DNA of 7,702 nucleotides from an uncultured Marinilabiliaceae bacterium. Lineage in GTDB: Bacteria; Bacteroidota; Bacteroidia; Bacteroidales; Marinilabiliaceae. The notes beneath the pieces were generated by a model that was given only the letters and a program-made list of their open reading frames with translations, did not search any database and was not told where the DNA came from. Of this stretch, positions 1 to 6,469 are shown piece by piece. Both the position numbers and the translations under genes were made by a program. The stretch is taken from the NCBI GenBank assembly GCA_905235955.1, contig CAJONN010000101.1:1-7702 (forward strand). Direction: 5' to 3'. Position 1 is the stretch's first letter, and each line of letters starts with the position of its first letter.

Positions 1-36
1 TTTTAGCGGAGTGGCAACAGCGACGAGTTCTTTTTG

Positions 37-141
37 TTACTTTTTATTTGGCTACGCCGAACTTCGTTTCGCTTCGCTCAATCATCGTTGAGTCTTGCGA
101 AAAGACCCGAAGATGATTGAGCGTAGCGAAATAAAAAGTAA
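37..141. repeat. Long imperfect foldback in the element core
   Basis: The outer arms TTACTTTTTATTT (37-49) and AAATAAAAAGTAA (129-141) are perfectly complementary over 13 bp. The inner arms 70-86 and 112-128 pair at 16 of 17 positions (CGCTTCGCTCAATCATC against GATGATTGAGCGTAGCG). A small apical stem, GTCTT (92-96) with AAGAC (102-106), is also possible. Bases 50-69 would bulge from the left arm. If transcribed, this would form a long hairpin ahead of the NamZ-NagZ gene. There is no T-tract after the right arm, so it is not a classical terminator. Confidence 0.65.
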
Positions 142-143
142 AA

Positions 144-206
144 GACTAATGAAAAAAACGTGTTTGGAAATTTGTTTGCAGTACATTTCTACTTGCGAAA
201 CTTGAG
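144..206. repeat. 63-bp right module of the intergenic element, copy 1
   Basis: It matches 4430-4492 at 60 of 63 positions; the differences are two adjacent bases after the A-run and one base after GTTTGCAG. It contains three TTTG motifs and TACATTTC (182-189), one base from the Bacteroidetes -7 consensus TAnnTTTG. This could be a portable promoter, but the spacing to a TTTG -33 box is short and the second copy has lost the leading T, so the promoter reading is weak. Confidence 0.8.
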
Positions 207-229
207 ATGTTTTTTTATAAAAATACAAT

Positions 230-2563
230 ATGAATCACTTTATCGGTCAATATCTATCACTGTTTTCCTCTTTTTTTGCATTCGTTTTTTGTTGCTGTTC
301 GGCTCAGGTGGCAACCAACGAACAATCCGATGAGCCAGAGCCGCCAATAGTTTTGGGCAATGAAAAAATGCCTGCTTATGTGCCCTATTTGCAAGGCAAA
401 CGTGTGGCATTGGTGGTAAACAAATCATCGGTGGTAGATGGCGTACATCTGTGCGACACGCTTTTGGCTCAGGGCGTTGATGTGGTAAAAATATTTGCGC
501 CCGAACATGGCTTCAGAGGTGTGGCCGATGCTGGCGAAACGCTCTCTGACGACTCTGATGCTCGCACAGGCTTGCCCATTGTTAGTTTATATGGCAAAAA
601 TAAAAAGCCTACTAATGCGCAAATGGCTGATATAGATATTGTTATATATGATTTGCAAGATGTTGGTGTGCGTTTCTATACCTATATATCTACACTGCAT
701 TATGTTATGGAGGCTTGTGCCGAAAATGGCAAAACGCTGATAGTGCTCGACCGTCCTAATCCTAATGCCGACTACATCGACGGACCTGTGCTCGAGCCTT
801 CGTGTAGTAGCTTTGTTGGCATGCACCCCATACCAGTTGTCTATGGGCTTACAGTGGGCGAATTGGCGGCTATGATAAATGGCGAAAAATGGCTACAAGG
901 TGCTTTGCATTGCAATCTGAAAGTAGTAACAATGGACAACTACTCTCATTCGCGCCCATACAACATTAGCATTCCGCCATCGCCCAACCTCAAAACACCA
1001 CATGCCATAAGGCTCTATCCATCGTTGTGCTTTTTTGAGGCAACAAACGTGAGTGTTGGTAGGGGAACTGCAACACCTTTTGAGGTTGTTGGTTCGCCGT
1101 TGGCTACTGACTTCGACTACACATTTACCCCCATGCCTACTGAGGGCGCAAAGAGTCCGCTACACAATGGCAAACTTTGCTATGGCTTAGATTTGCGCCA
1201 CGCTGATGCACCACAGAAATTGTCGTTGGACATATTTTTGCAATTCAGAAAAGTGTTGGGAGATAAATTTTGGCAAAATGCAAAATTTTTTGATTTGCTT
1301 GCTGGCAACAAAACATTGCGTCAGCAAATAGATAACGGGCTCTCAGCCGACTCAATCCGAAGCACTTGGCAACCTCAGCTTGATGAGTATAAACAACTGA
1401 GGCAGAGATATTTGCTCTACGATGTGCCACAACGCACCATTGCTCCAATAGATTGGAACAAAGCCATATCAACAGCTTGGGTCGACTCGCTCTACAATCA
1501 AATGAGCACTGAAGAACGCATAGCACAACTGATATGGATAGCCCTCGATGGTAATCCGTCGGCAGAGAGCATAAAGCGCACTTGCAAAATAATAGAGCGC
1601 TACAATGTTGGCGGCGTGTTGCTACTTCAGATGTCGCTCAACGATGTAGTAGGCATCGTCAGTCAGCTCTCGGCGCATGCCAAATATCCGCTACTGATAG
1701 CCGTTGATGGCGAAAATGGCTTAGCAATGCGAATGAGCGATGTAACAGCCTATCCGAAAAACAACATCTTGGGCGAATTGGCCGATACGGTTAGCATCGA
1801 AAAAATGGGGCATTTTGTTGGCAAGCAAATGCGAGCTTGTGGCATCAACATAAACTTTGCACCCGTTGTCGATGTCAATACCAATCCGCAAAATCCAATT
1901 ATAGGCAAGCGTGCATTCTCGTCGTCGGCAGAGCACGTGGCACGTTGCGGACGCGCTTTTGTGCGAGGAGTGCAAGCTGAAGGATGCATAGCAGTGGCAA
2001 AGCACTACCCGGGTCATGGCGACACTGATACCGATTCGCACCTATCGCTTCCGGTTCTGAAACATAGTCGTGCTCGCCTCGATTCGGTTGAACTAATGCC
2101 CTTTAGGTCGCTCATCAGCGATGGCGTTATGGGTGTGATGAGTGCGCATCTGATAGCTCCTGCTTTAGACGAAACAGGTGCTGCGGCAAGCCTATCAGAG
2201 CAGATGCTGAGCAAACTGTTGCGCCACGATTTTAATTTTGGCGGACTAATAATAAGCGATGCAATGAATATGCAAGGTGCAAAAATAGCAGGCAATGGAC
2301 GCAATTTGGAGGCAATGGCGCTTCAGGCAGGCAACGATGTAGTAGAATTTTCGGTTGATGTGCCCACAGCCATTAGCAGCATTAGCGCATCCTTGCAAAA
2401 TGCCACCATCTCTTCATCTGATTTTGAGCTCAAGGTGCGCCGAGTTTTGGCAGCCAAACAATGGTGTGGTCTTGACGAACCTCGGCAATGTTTTGGCGAT
2501 CCTGCCGTGATAGCTAATAGTATAGAGGCTGAAATGTTTGCTGAATGGCTTGTGAATCAGTAA
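230..2563 (+). CDS. Exported NamZ (DUF1343/GH171) exo-N-acetylmuramidase fused to NagZ-type GH3 beta-N-acetylglucosaminidase
   Basis: A 777-residue, two-enzyme protein. Residues 1-25 look like a signal peptide (hydrophobic core, likely cleavage CSA|Q), though the n-region lacks Lys/Arg. Residues about 55-400 are the NamZ module: PEHG at 91-94, SLYGK at 119-123, DLQDVGVRFYTY at 141-152, LDRPNP at 173-178, SVGRGT at 275-280. Residues about 420-745 are a single-domain GH3 barrel of NagZ type: VDGENG at 492-497, KHYPGHGDTDTDSH at 591-604 with the expected acid/base dyad Asp602-His604, and ISDAMNM at 675-681 with probable nucleophile Asp677. In characterised relatives NamZ removes non-reducing terminal MurNAc and NagZ removes terminal GlcNAc, so the fusion could shorten peptidoglycan glycans stepwise, probably in the periplasm. 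An in-frame TAA at 218-220 makes ATG 230 the first usable start. The beta-lactamase-like domain often fused to GH3 in Bacteroidetes is absent. Confidence 0.93.
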   Translation: MNHFIGQYLSLFSSFFAFVFCCCSAQVATNEQSDEPEPPIVLGNEKMPAYVPYLQGKRVALVVNKSSVVDGVHLCDTLLAQGVDVVKIFAPEHGFRGVADAGETLSDDSDARTGLPIVSLYGKNKKPTNAQMADIDIVIYDLQDVGVRFYTYISTLHYVMEACAENGKTLIVLDRPNPNADYIDGPVLEPSCSSFVGMHPIPVVYGLTVGELAAMINGEKWLQGALHCNLKVVTMDNYSHSRPYNISIPPSPNLKTPHAIRLYPSLCFFEATNVSVGRGTATPFEVVGSPLATDFDYTFTPMPTEGAKSPLHNGKLCYGLDLRHADAPQKLSLDIFLQFRKVLGDKFWQNAKFFDLLAGNKTLRQQIDNGLSADSIRSTWQPQLDEYKQLRQRYLLYDVPQRTIAPIDWNKAISTAWVDSLYNQMSTEERIAQLIWIALDGNPSAESIKRTCKIIERYNVGGVLLLQMSLNDVVGIVSQLSAHAKYPLLIAVDGENGLAMRMSDVTAYPKNNILGELADTVSIEKMGHFVGKQMRACGININFAPVVDVNTNPQNPIIGKRAFSSSAEHVARCGRAFVRGVQAEGCIAVAKHYPGHGDTDTDSHLSLPVLKHSRARLDSVELMPFRSLISDGVMGVMSAHLIAPALDETGAAASLSEQMLSKLLRHDFNFGGLIISDAMNMQGAKIAGNGRNLEAMALQAGNDVVEFSVDVPTAISSISASLQNATISSSDFELKVRRVLAAKQWCGLDEPRQCFGDPAVIANSIEAEMFAEWLVNQ

Positions 2564-2579
2564 CTTAAGTTCCGCAAGT
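2564..2579. repeat. Degenerate element end abutting the stop codon
   Basis: CTTAAGTTCCGCAAGT differs from CTCAAGTTTCGCAAGT at two of 16 positions and begins on the base after the TAA stop of the NamZ-NagZ gene. It continues as AAAG, like the degenerate end at 4301. No matching right end is seen before the next gene, so this is probably a decayed or truncated copy. The rest of the gap to 2782 holds only small AT-rich dyads, such as ATTTTTC (2673-2679) with GAAAAAT (2692-2698), and a weak -7-like TTATTTTG at 2722-2729. Confidence 0.5.
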
Positions 2580-2782
2580 AAAGCATCTATAAAGGAACGA
2601 AAGACGTGACGCATAGCAATAGCAATTCTTTTCGCTCATTCGGGGTTAAATTTTGAGTTTTTTAGCTAAACTATTTTTCGTGCTATTCGTAGAAAAATGA
2701 GATAATATGGTTGCTATTAAATTATTTTGATTAAATTCGCCCTAATATCAATAAAAAAGTAAAAACAAATACACTAAAATAA

Positions 2783-4201
2783 ATGGGATTTCTAAGTTTT
2801 CTATTTGGTGGCAAATATCCGTCTACCCAAAAGTACGAAGCGCGTCTGAAGCAAGAAAATGCAGATTATGAGCGTTTCAAACAAATAGCATCATCGAGCA
2901 AATATGCCAGATACCAAGAACTTGAAGCTAAAATAAACACGGCTGAATTTAAAAACAAAGTTCAAAAGCTGAAGACCGAAAGATTCAGAGATACTGACGC
3001 ATACAAGCAAGAACAAGAGTACCTAAAACTCAAAAATACATCAGACCTGAAGCAGCATGCTAAGTTCAAGTCGAAGCAGCTCGACAAACGCCTGAACATG
3101 GCTAAGCAAACCAACGAATACAACCGTTATAAAGAGCTTGAAGCTATAGTAACTGCGCCAAGTTTTGTTGCTGCACAAGCACAAAAAGACTTCAAGAATA
3201 CTGATAAATATCAGCAACTGAAAGAGTATCAGAACTTGAGTAGCAATAGTGCTGTAAAATTCGTCAAAAAAACTGAAGCATCAGACGCTTACAAAAACTT
3301 TGTACGCGTTGAGGGTAGCGACCGACTGAAGAAACTCGAATCGCTCGAAGTAGTTGTAAACTCAAGCGAATTTCAGAAATTCAAAGCTGAGATGGACGAC
3401 TCTAAACGCTTCAAAAAGAGCGCAGAAGCACAACTAATCAACGAATATGAGCAACTTGCTAAAGACAAAGATATTGCTTGGTATCAGAAAAATCGTTCAG
3501 CTAACACCTTTGCTGAAATAGCCAACCGCAAGCTTGTTTTCAACGATGAGTTTAACACATTCGACAAGCAAAAATGGGGCGTGGGTTACTACTATGGCAT
3601 AGCATTGGCCAACACTTCATATTCGCTTATGGACGAACGTCAAACATTCACAGCCAAAAATATTCACACATCTGGCTCTGAACTCACCATCGAAACACGC
3701 CAAGAAGCAGCCCAAGGCAAACGTTGGAACCCAACAGTAGGCTTCATTGATGGCAAGTTTGACTTTACATCATCGCTCATTAATACTGGAGCTTCGTTCC
3801 GCCAAAAATATGGCAGATTCGACTTCAAGGTGAAGCTGAGCAATAGCGCACCAGTAGTACACAATATTTGGTTGGTTGGTGAAAAACAGTCGCCAATGAT
3901 CAATGTCGTAAGTTTTGGCTCTGACAAGAAGAGCATTCGTGTAGGTAGTGTAACCAACAATGTACCAAAAACTGTAACCGTAGATGGCGCAAACTTCAGC
4001 GAATATCAGATCATATCACTTGTATGGAAAGCTGATAACCTCACTTGGTACATCAACGGTAAAGAGATTCATCAGCAAAGAGCTGACATACCACAAGTGC
4101 CTATGTACATCAACATCAGCAGCAATGTGACAGCCAAAGGCAATGCACCAGCGGCACAACTCACTGTTGACTGGGTTAGAGTATACGAAGCAAACAAATA
4201 A
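2783..4201 (+). CDS. GH16-like concanavalin-type domain protein with repetitive N-terminal region; catalytic motif lost
   Basis: A 472-residue protein without a signal peptide (it begins MGFLSFLFGG), so probably cytoplasmic. Residues about 15-240 are Lys/Glu/Tyr-rich, predicted helical, with roughly three 70-residue repeats of pattern YxxYxELEaxVnsxeF (41-56, 113-128, 180-197). Residues 250-471 follow GH16 landmarks: LVFNDEFNTFDKQKWG (251-266), a 'GsELTIET' strand (298-305), KYGRFDFKVKL (342-352), LVWKADNLTWYINGKEI (413-429), VDWVRVYE (462-469). The catalytic signature ExDxxE should fall at 372-377, but the sequence there is MINVVS: all three acidic residues are replaced. Hydrolase activity is therefore unlikely; a binding or structural role is inferred. 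Similar proteins are often annotated as family 16 glycosyl hydrolases in Bacteroidales. TAA directly before the ATG fixes this start. A strong terminator follows, so it seems to be a single-gene unit. Confidence 0.85.
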   Translation: MGFLSFLFGGKYPSTQKYEARLKQENADYERFKQIASSSKYARYQELEAKINTAEFKNKVQKLKTERFRDTDAYKQEQEYLKLKNTSDLKQHAKFKSKQLDKRLNMAKQTNEYNRYKELEAIVTAPSFVAAQAQKDFKNTDKYQQLKEYQNLSSNSAVKFVKKTEASDAYKNFVRVEGSDRLKKLESLEVVVNSSEFQKFKAEMDDSKRFKKSAEAQLINEYEQLAKDKDIAWYQKNRSANTFAEIANRKLVFNDEFNTFDKQKWGVGYYYGIALANTSYSLMDERQTFTAKNIHTSGSELTIETRQEAAQGKRWNPTVGFIDGKFDFTSSLINTGASFRQKYGRFDFKVKLSNSAPVVHNIWLVGEKQSPMINVVSFGSDKKSIRVGSVTNNVPKTVTVDGANFSEYQIISLVWKADNLTWYINGKEIHQQRADIPQVPMYINISSNVTAKGNAPAAQLTVDWVRVYEANK

Positions 4202-4203
4202 GC

Positions 4204-4224
4204 ATTTTATATATGCTATAAAAT
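4204..4224. other. Short AT-rich hairpin after the GH16-like gene
   Basis: ATTTTATA (4204-4211) and TATAAAAT (4217-4224) pair perfectly around a 5-base loop, two bases after the stop codon. It may stabilise the transcript 3' end; no T-tract follows and the proper terminator lies just downstream. Confidence 0.4.
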
Positions 4225-4234
4225 CATCAACTTA

Positions 4235-4289
4235 CAGAAGGTCTTGCCACACACACAATAAGAGGAGTGCAAGACCTTCTGATTTTTTT
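4235..4289 (+). terminator. Intrinsic terminator of the GH16-like gene
   Basis: A perfect 13-bp stem, CAGAAGGTCTTGC (4235-4247) with GCAAGACCTTCTG (4269-4281), encloses a 21-base loop and is followed after one A by seven Ts (4283-4289). It lies 33 bp after the stop codon. It separates the GH16-like gene from the PtpA-like gene and lies wholly before the repeat element that begins around 4301-4323. Confidence 0.9.
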
Positions 4290-4300
4290 ATTGTTAAAAA

Positions 4301-4315
4301 CTCAACTTTGCAAGT
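4301..4315. repeat. Degenerate extra left end next to the complete element
   Basis: CTCAACTTTGCAAGT is the terminal repeat with one C missing and one substitution. It stands exactly 22 bp before the better left end at 4323, giving a short imperfect tandem (4301-4322 and 4323-4344). Both copies share CTCAAC instead of CTCAAG, so one probably arose from the other by local duplication. Confidence 0.55.
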
Positions 4316-4322
4316 AAAGTAA

Positions 4323-4492
4323 CTCAACTTTCGCAAGTGAAAAATACACAGAAAATAAGAATGGGCGAAAGAAATATACCCAACAAATTGTCTTTCAACA
4401 ATTAGCACGAAACTCGATTTTTACCTCGCGACTAATGAAAAAGTCGTGTTTGGAAATTTGTTTGCAGAACATTTCTACTTGCGAAACTTGAG
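4323..4492. repeat. Complete 170-bp MITE-like element (left module joined directly to right module)
   Basis: It is bounded by CTCAACTTTCGCAAGT (4323-4338) and ACTTGCGAAACTTGAG (4477-4492), inverted repeats matching at 15 of 16 positions; flanking AA and TT extend the pairing by two. Bases 4323-4430 match 7516-7623 at 97 of 108 positions without gaps, and 4430-4492 match 144-206 at 60 of 63. The two modules meet at CTCGCG/GACTAAT with no core between them, so this is the shortest member here. It fills most of the gap after the terminator and ends 56 bp before the PtpA-like start codon. It has no coding capacity, and no convincing target-site duplication is visible. Confidence 0.8.
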
Positions 4493-4548
4493 TTATTAAA
4501 GAAAATAATTTTTCAAAAAAAATAATATACACAAGACTTTATAAAACA

Positions 4549-6465
4549 ATGCAAAACAGATCGTTAGTAGCACTAATTGTTGCAACAATTGCAACTACTG
4601 CTATATGTGCACAGAAAAAACTCACTCTTGAAATGACAGTTCCGGGTGGTAAAGAATTTAGGCAATATTATCCATATTCGTCTAATGGTACATTCGTCAA
4701 CGGACATGAATATGTTGCCGATAAGCCACAAGAGAGACACCCCAACACTTCGGCACAAGGCTATCAGGCAGTCAACAAAGATGACGACCTATATGTAGTA
4801 ACGCCTTCGGCTGACAGCATCAAAGTAAACTCTGAAAGTGCCAACGGCATAGTATATGGAAAGGCTGTACACCGAAACGAATTTGGCATAAATGGCGGCA
4901 TATTTTGGTCGAATAAAGGTGACAAGTTGGCATTCTACCGCATGGACGAAAGCATGGTGCAAGAGTATCCGATAGTAGACATCAGCCAGCGCGAAGCCCA
5001 AACAAAGCCCATACGCTACCCAATGGCAGGCATGACGAGCCACGAAGTTTCGGTAGGTATATTTGATGTTGGTACACAAAGCACTATCTACCTCAAAACA
5101 GCCTCACCTACAAATAGATACTTCACCAATATAGCATGGAGTAGCAACGATAGCTACATAACCGTAGCCGAGATAAATCGTGAACAAAATCACTTGTGGT
5201 TCAACATATACAATGCCCAAAATGGCGAATTGATAAAGACATTGTTTGAAGAGACTGACAATGAATGGGTTGAACCATGCACGCCGCCACTCTTCTTGTC
5301 TGACAATCAATTTGCATGGATAAGTGAGCGCGATGGTTTCAAACACATCTACCTCTACAACCTTAGCAACGGCAGTTGCAAGCAACTTACTAATGGTAAT
5401 TGGTGTGTTACAGAGCTTTACGAATACAACGCTACGAAAAAAGAGATATATTTTCAGGCCAATGCAGAAGGTTATCTGACAAGAGATATATACAAAGTAG
5501 ATCTCAAAGGACACATCACTCGCCTAAGTAGCGGATATGGCGTACATACAGCTTTCTTTAGTCCAGACCAAACAGTGTTTGTCGATAACTTTTCGTCGCC
5601 ATCGTGTGCCAAGAAATCGACCATTCAGAGTACTCGCGATGGTAAACTAATCAGCACCATCAAAACAATAGTCAACCCATACGAAGGGTTCGACATGCCA
5701 CAGATAAAAACTGTTGACTTGAAGAGTGCAGATGGTAAATTTGACCTTACAGGCAGGCTCATATTGCCATCAGACTTCGACCCAAACAAGAAATATCCAG
5801 TAGTAGTATATCTCTATGGCGGTCCGCACTCGCAGATGGTTAGCGCATCGTGGCTCTATGGCGCATCGACATGGAAGTTATACTTGGCAGAGCAAGGTTA
5901 CATTGTTTTCACAATGGACAATAGAGGTACGGAATATAGGGGCAAAGAATACGAACATGCTATTCATCGCCAACTCGGAGTGTGCGAAATGGCTGACCAA
6001 ATGCAAGGCATCAACTATTTGAAAACATTGCCCTACGTAGACGCTGACCGCATTGGCATACATGGTTGGAGCTTTGGTGGCTTCATGACAATATCTATGA
6101 TGCTCAACCACAACGACATATTCAAAGCAGGCGTAGCTGGCGGACCTGTGTGCGACTGGAGTTTGTACGAAGTGATGTATGGCGAACGATATATGGATAC
6201 GCCACAAGAGAACCCAACAGGATATGCCAACAACAACATCAGTCAGCAAACCGACAAACTACGTGGGCGACTGCTTGTAATACACGGCGATGTTGACCCT
6301 GTTGTAGTGTGGCAGAATTCGCTCCGATTATTGCAAAATGCTGTTGATAATGATGTGCTTATTGATTACGCTGTATATCCGCAACACGAGCATAACGTAA
6401 TTGGGCACGATAGGGTACATTTGTTTAAGAAGATTATTCGTTATTTCGATGATTATCTGAAATAA
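4549..6465 (+). CDS. ptpA: Exported prolyl tripeptidyl aminopeptidase (peptidase family S9, PtpA-like), short N-terminal propeller
   Basis: A 638-residue serine protease expected to release Xaa-Xaa-Pro tripeptides from peptide N-termini in the periplasm or at the cell surface. Residues 1-21 form a signal peptide ending AICA|Q. The mature start (TLEMTVPGGKEF, 26-37) and the body (VYGKAVHRNEFG 102-113, FYRMDESMV 129-137, YPMAGMTSHEVSVGI 157-171) follow P. gingivalis PtpA as I recall it. The alpha/beta-hydrolase domain spans about 400-638: nucleophile Ser508 in GWSFGG (506-511), Asp583 in DVDPVVV, His615 in YPQHEHN. Glu111 and Glu541 match the glutamates that bind the substrate amino terminus in PtpA. 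P. gingivalis PtpA is about 732 residues; the roughly 85 missing here fall between 38 and 75, in the first propeller blades. The start is the only ATG after an in-frame TGA at 4489. Confidence 0.9.
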   Translation: MQNRSLVALIVATIATTAICAQKKLTLEMTVPGGKEFRQYYPYSSNGTFVNGHEYVADKPQERHPNTSAQGYQAVNKDDDLYVVTPSADSIKVNSESANGIVYGKAVHRNEFGINGGIFWSNKGDKLAFYRMDESMVQEYPIVDISQREAQTKPIRYPMAGMTSHEVSVGIFDVGTQSTIYLKTASPTNRYFTNIAWSSNDSYITVAEINREQNHLWFNIYNAQNGELIKTLFEETDNEWVEPCTPPLFLSDNQFAWISERDGFKHIYLYNLSNGSCKQLTNGNWCVTELYEYNATKKEIYFQANAEGYLTRDIYKVDLKGHITRLSSGYGVHTAFFSPDQTVFVDNFSSPSCAKKSTIQSTRDGKLISTIKTIVNPYEGFDMPQIKTVDLKSADGKFDLTGRLILPSDFDPNKKYPVVVYLYGGPHSQMVSASWLYGASTWKLYLAEQGYIVFTMDNRGTEYRGKEYEHAIHRQLGVCEMADQMQGINYLKTLPYVDADRIGIHGWSFGGFMTISMMLNHNDIFKAGVAGGPVCDWSLYEVMYGERYMDTPQENPTGYANNNISQQTDKLRGRLLVIHGDVDPVVVWQNSLRLLQNAVDNDVLIDYAVYPQHEHNVIGHDRVHLFKKIIRYFDDYLK

Positions 6466-6469
6466 AGAT

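Larger units (their letters stand above)
1..206. repeat. Right part of a MITE-like intergenic element, left end outside the window
   Basis: This stretch has no plausible gene. It ends with ACTTGCGAAACTTGAG (191-206), the right terminal repeat also found at 4477-4492 and 6730-6745. Bases 144-206 match 4430-4492 at 60 of 63 positions (the right module), and upstream of that lies a large foldback core. By analogy with the complete copies, a left end CTCAAGTTTCGCAAGT should lie upstream of base 1. The element stops 23 bp before the start codon of the NamZ-NagZ gene, so any promoter for that gene must lie in or very near it. That it is mobile is inferred from terminal repeats and copy number; no transposase is present. 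Confidence 0.7.

Noticed and set aside
1..143. Riboswitch or cis-regulatory RNA upstream of the NamZ-NagZ gene
   Set aside because: The structure is a simple long foldback within a repeated element; no conserved riboswitch core sequence is recognisable.
240..2614. Minus-strand ORFs across the NamZ-NagZ gene
   Set aside because: All lie opposite a continuous fusion gene with two intact enzyme signatures, so they are best explained as antisense shadows.
2564..2782. A small gene, RNA or promoter in the gap before the GH16-like gene
   Set aside because: No start-to-stop frame with protein character was seen; only a decayed element end, short AT-rich dyads and a one-mismatch -7 box without a convincing -33 partner.
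5104..6296. Other long ORFs inside ptpA on both strands (for example 5104-5514 minus, 5878-6249 minus, 5816-6022 plus)
   Set aside because: They overlap a well-supported protease gene in other frames, have shadow-like composition and show no recognisable motifs.
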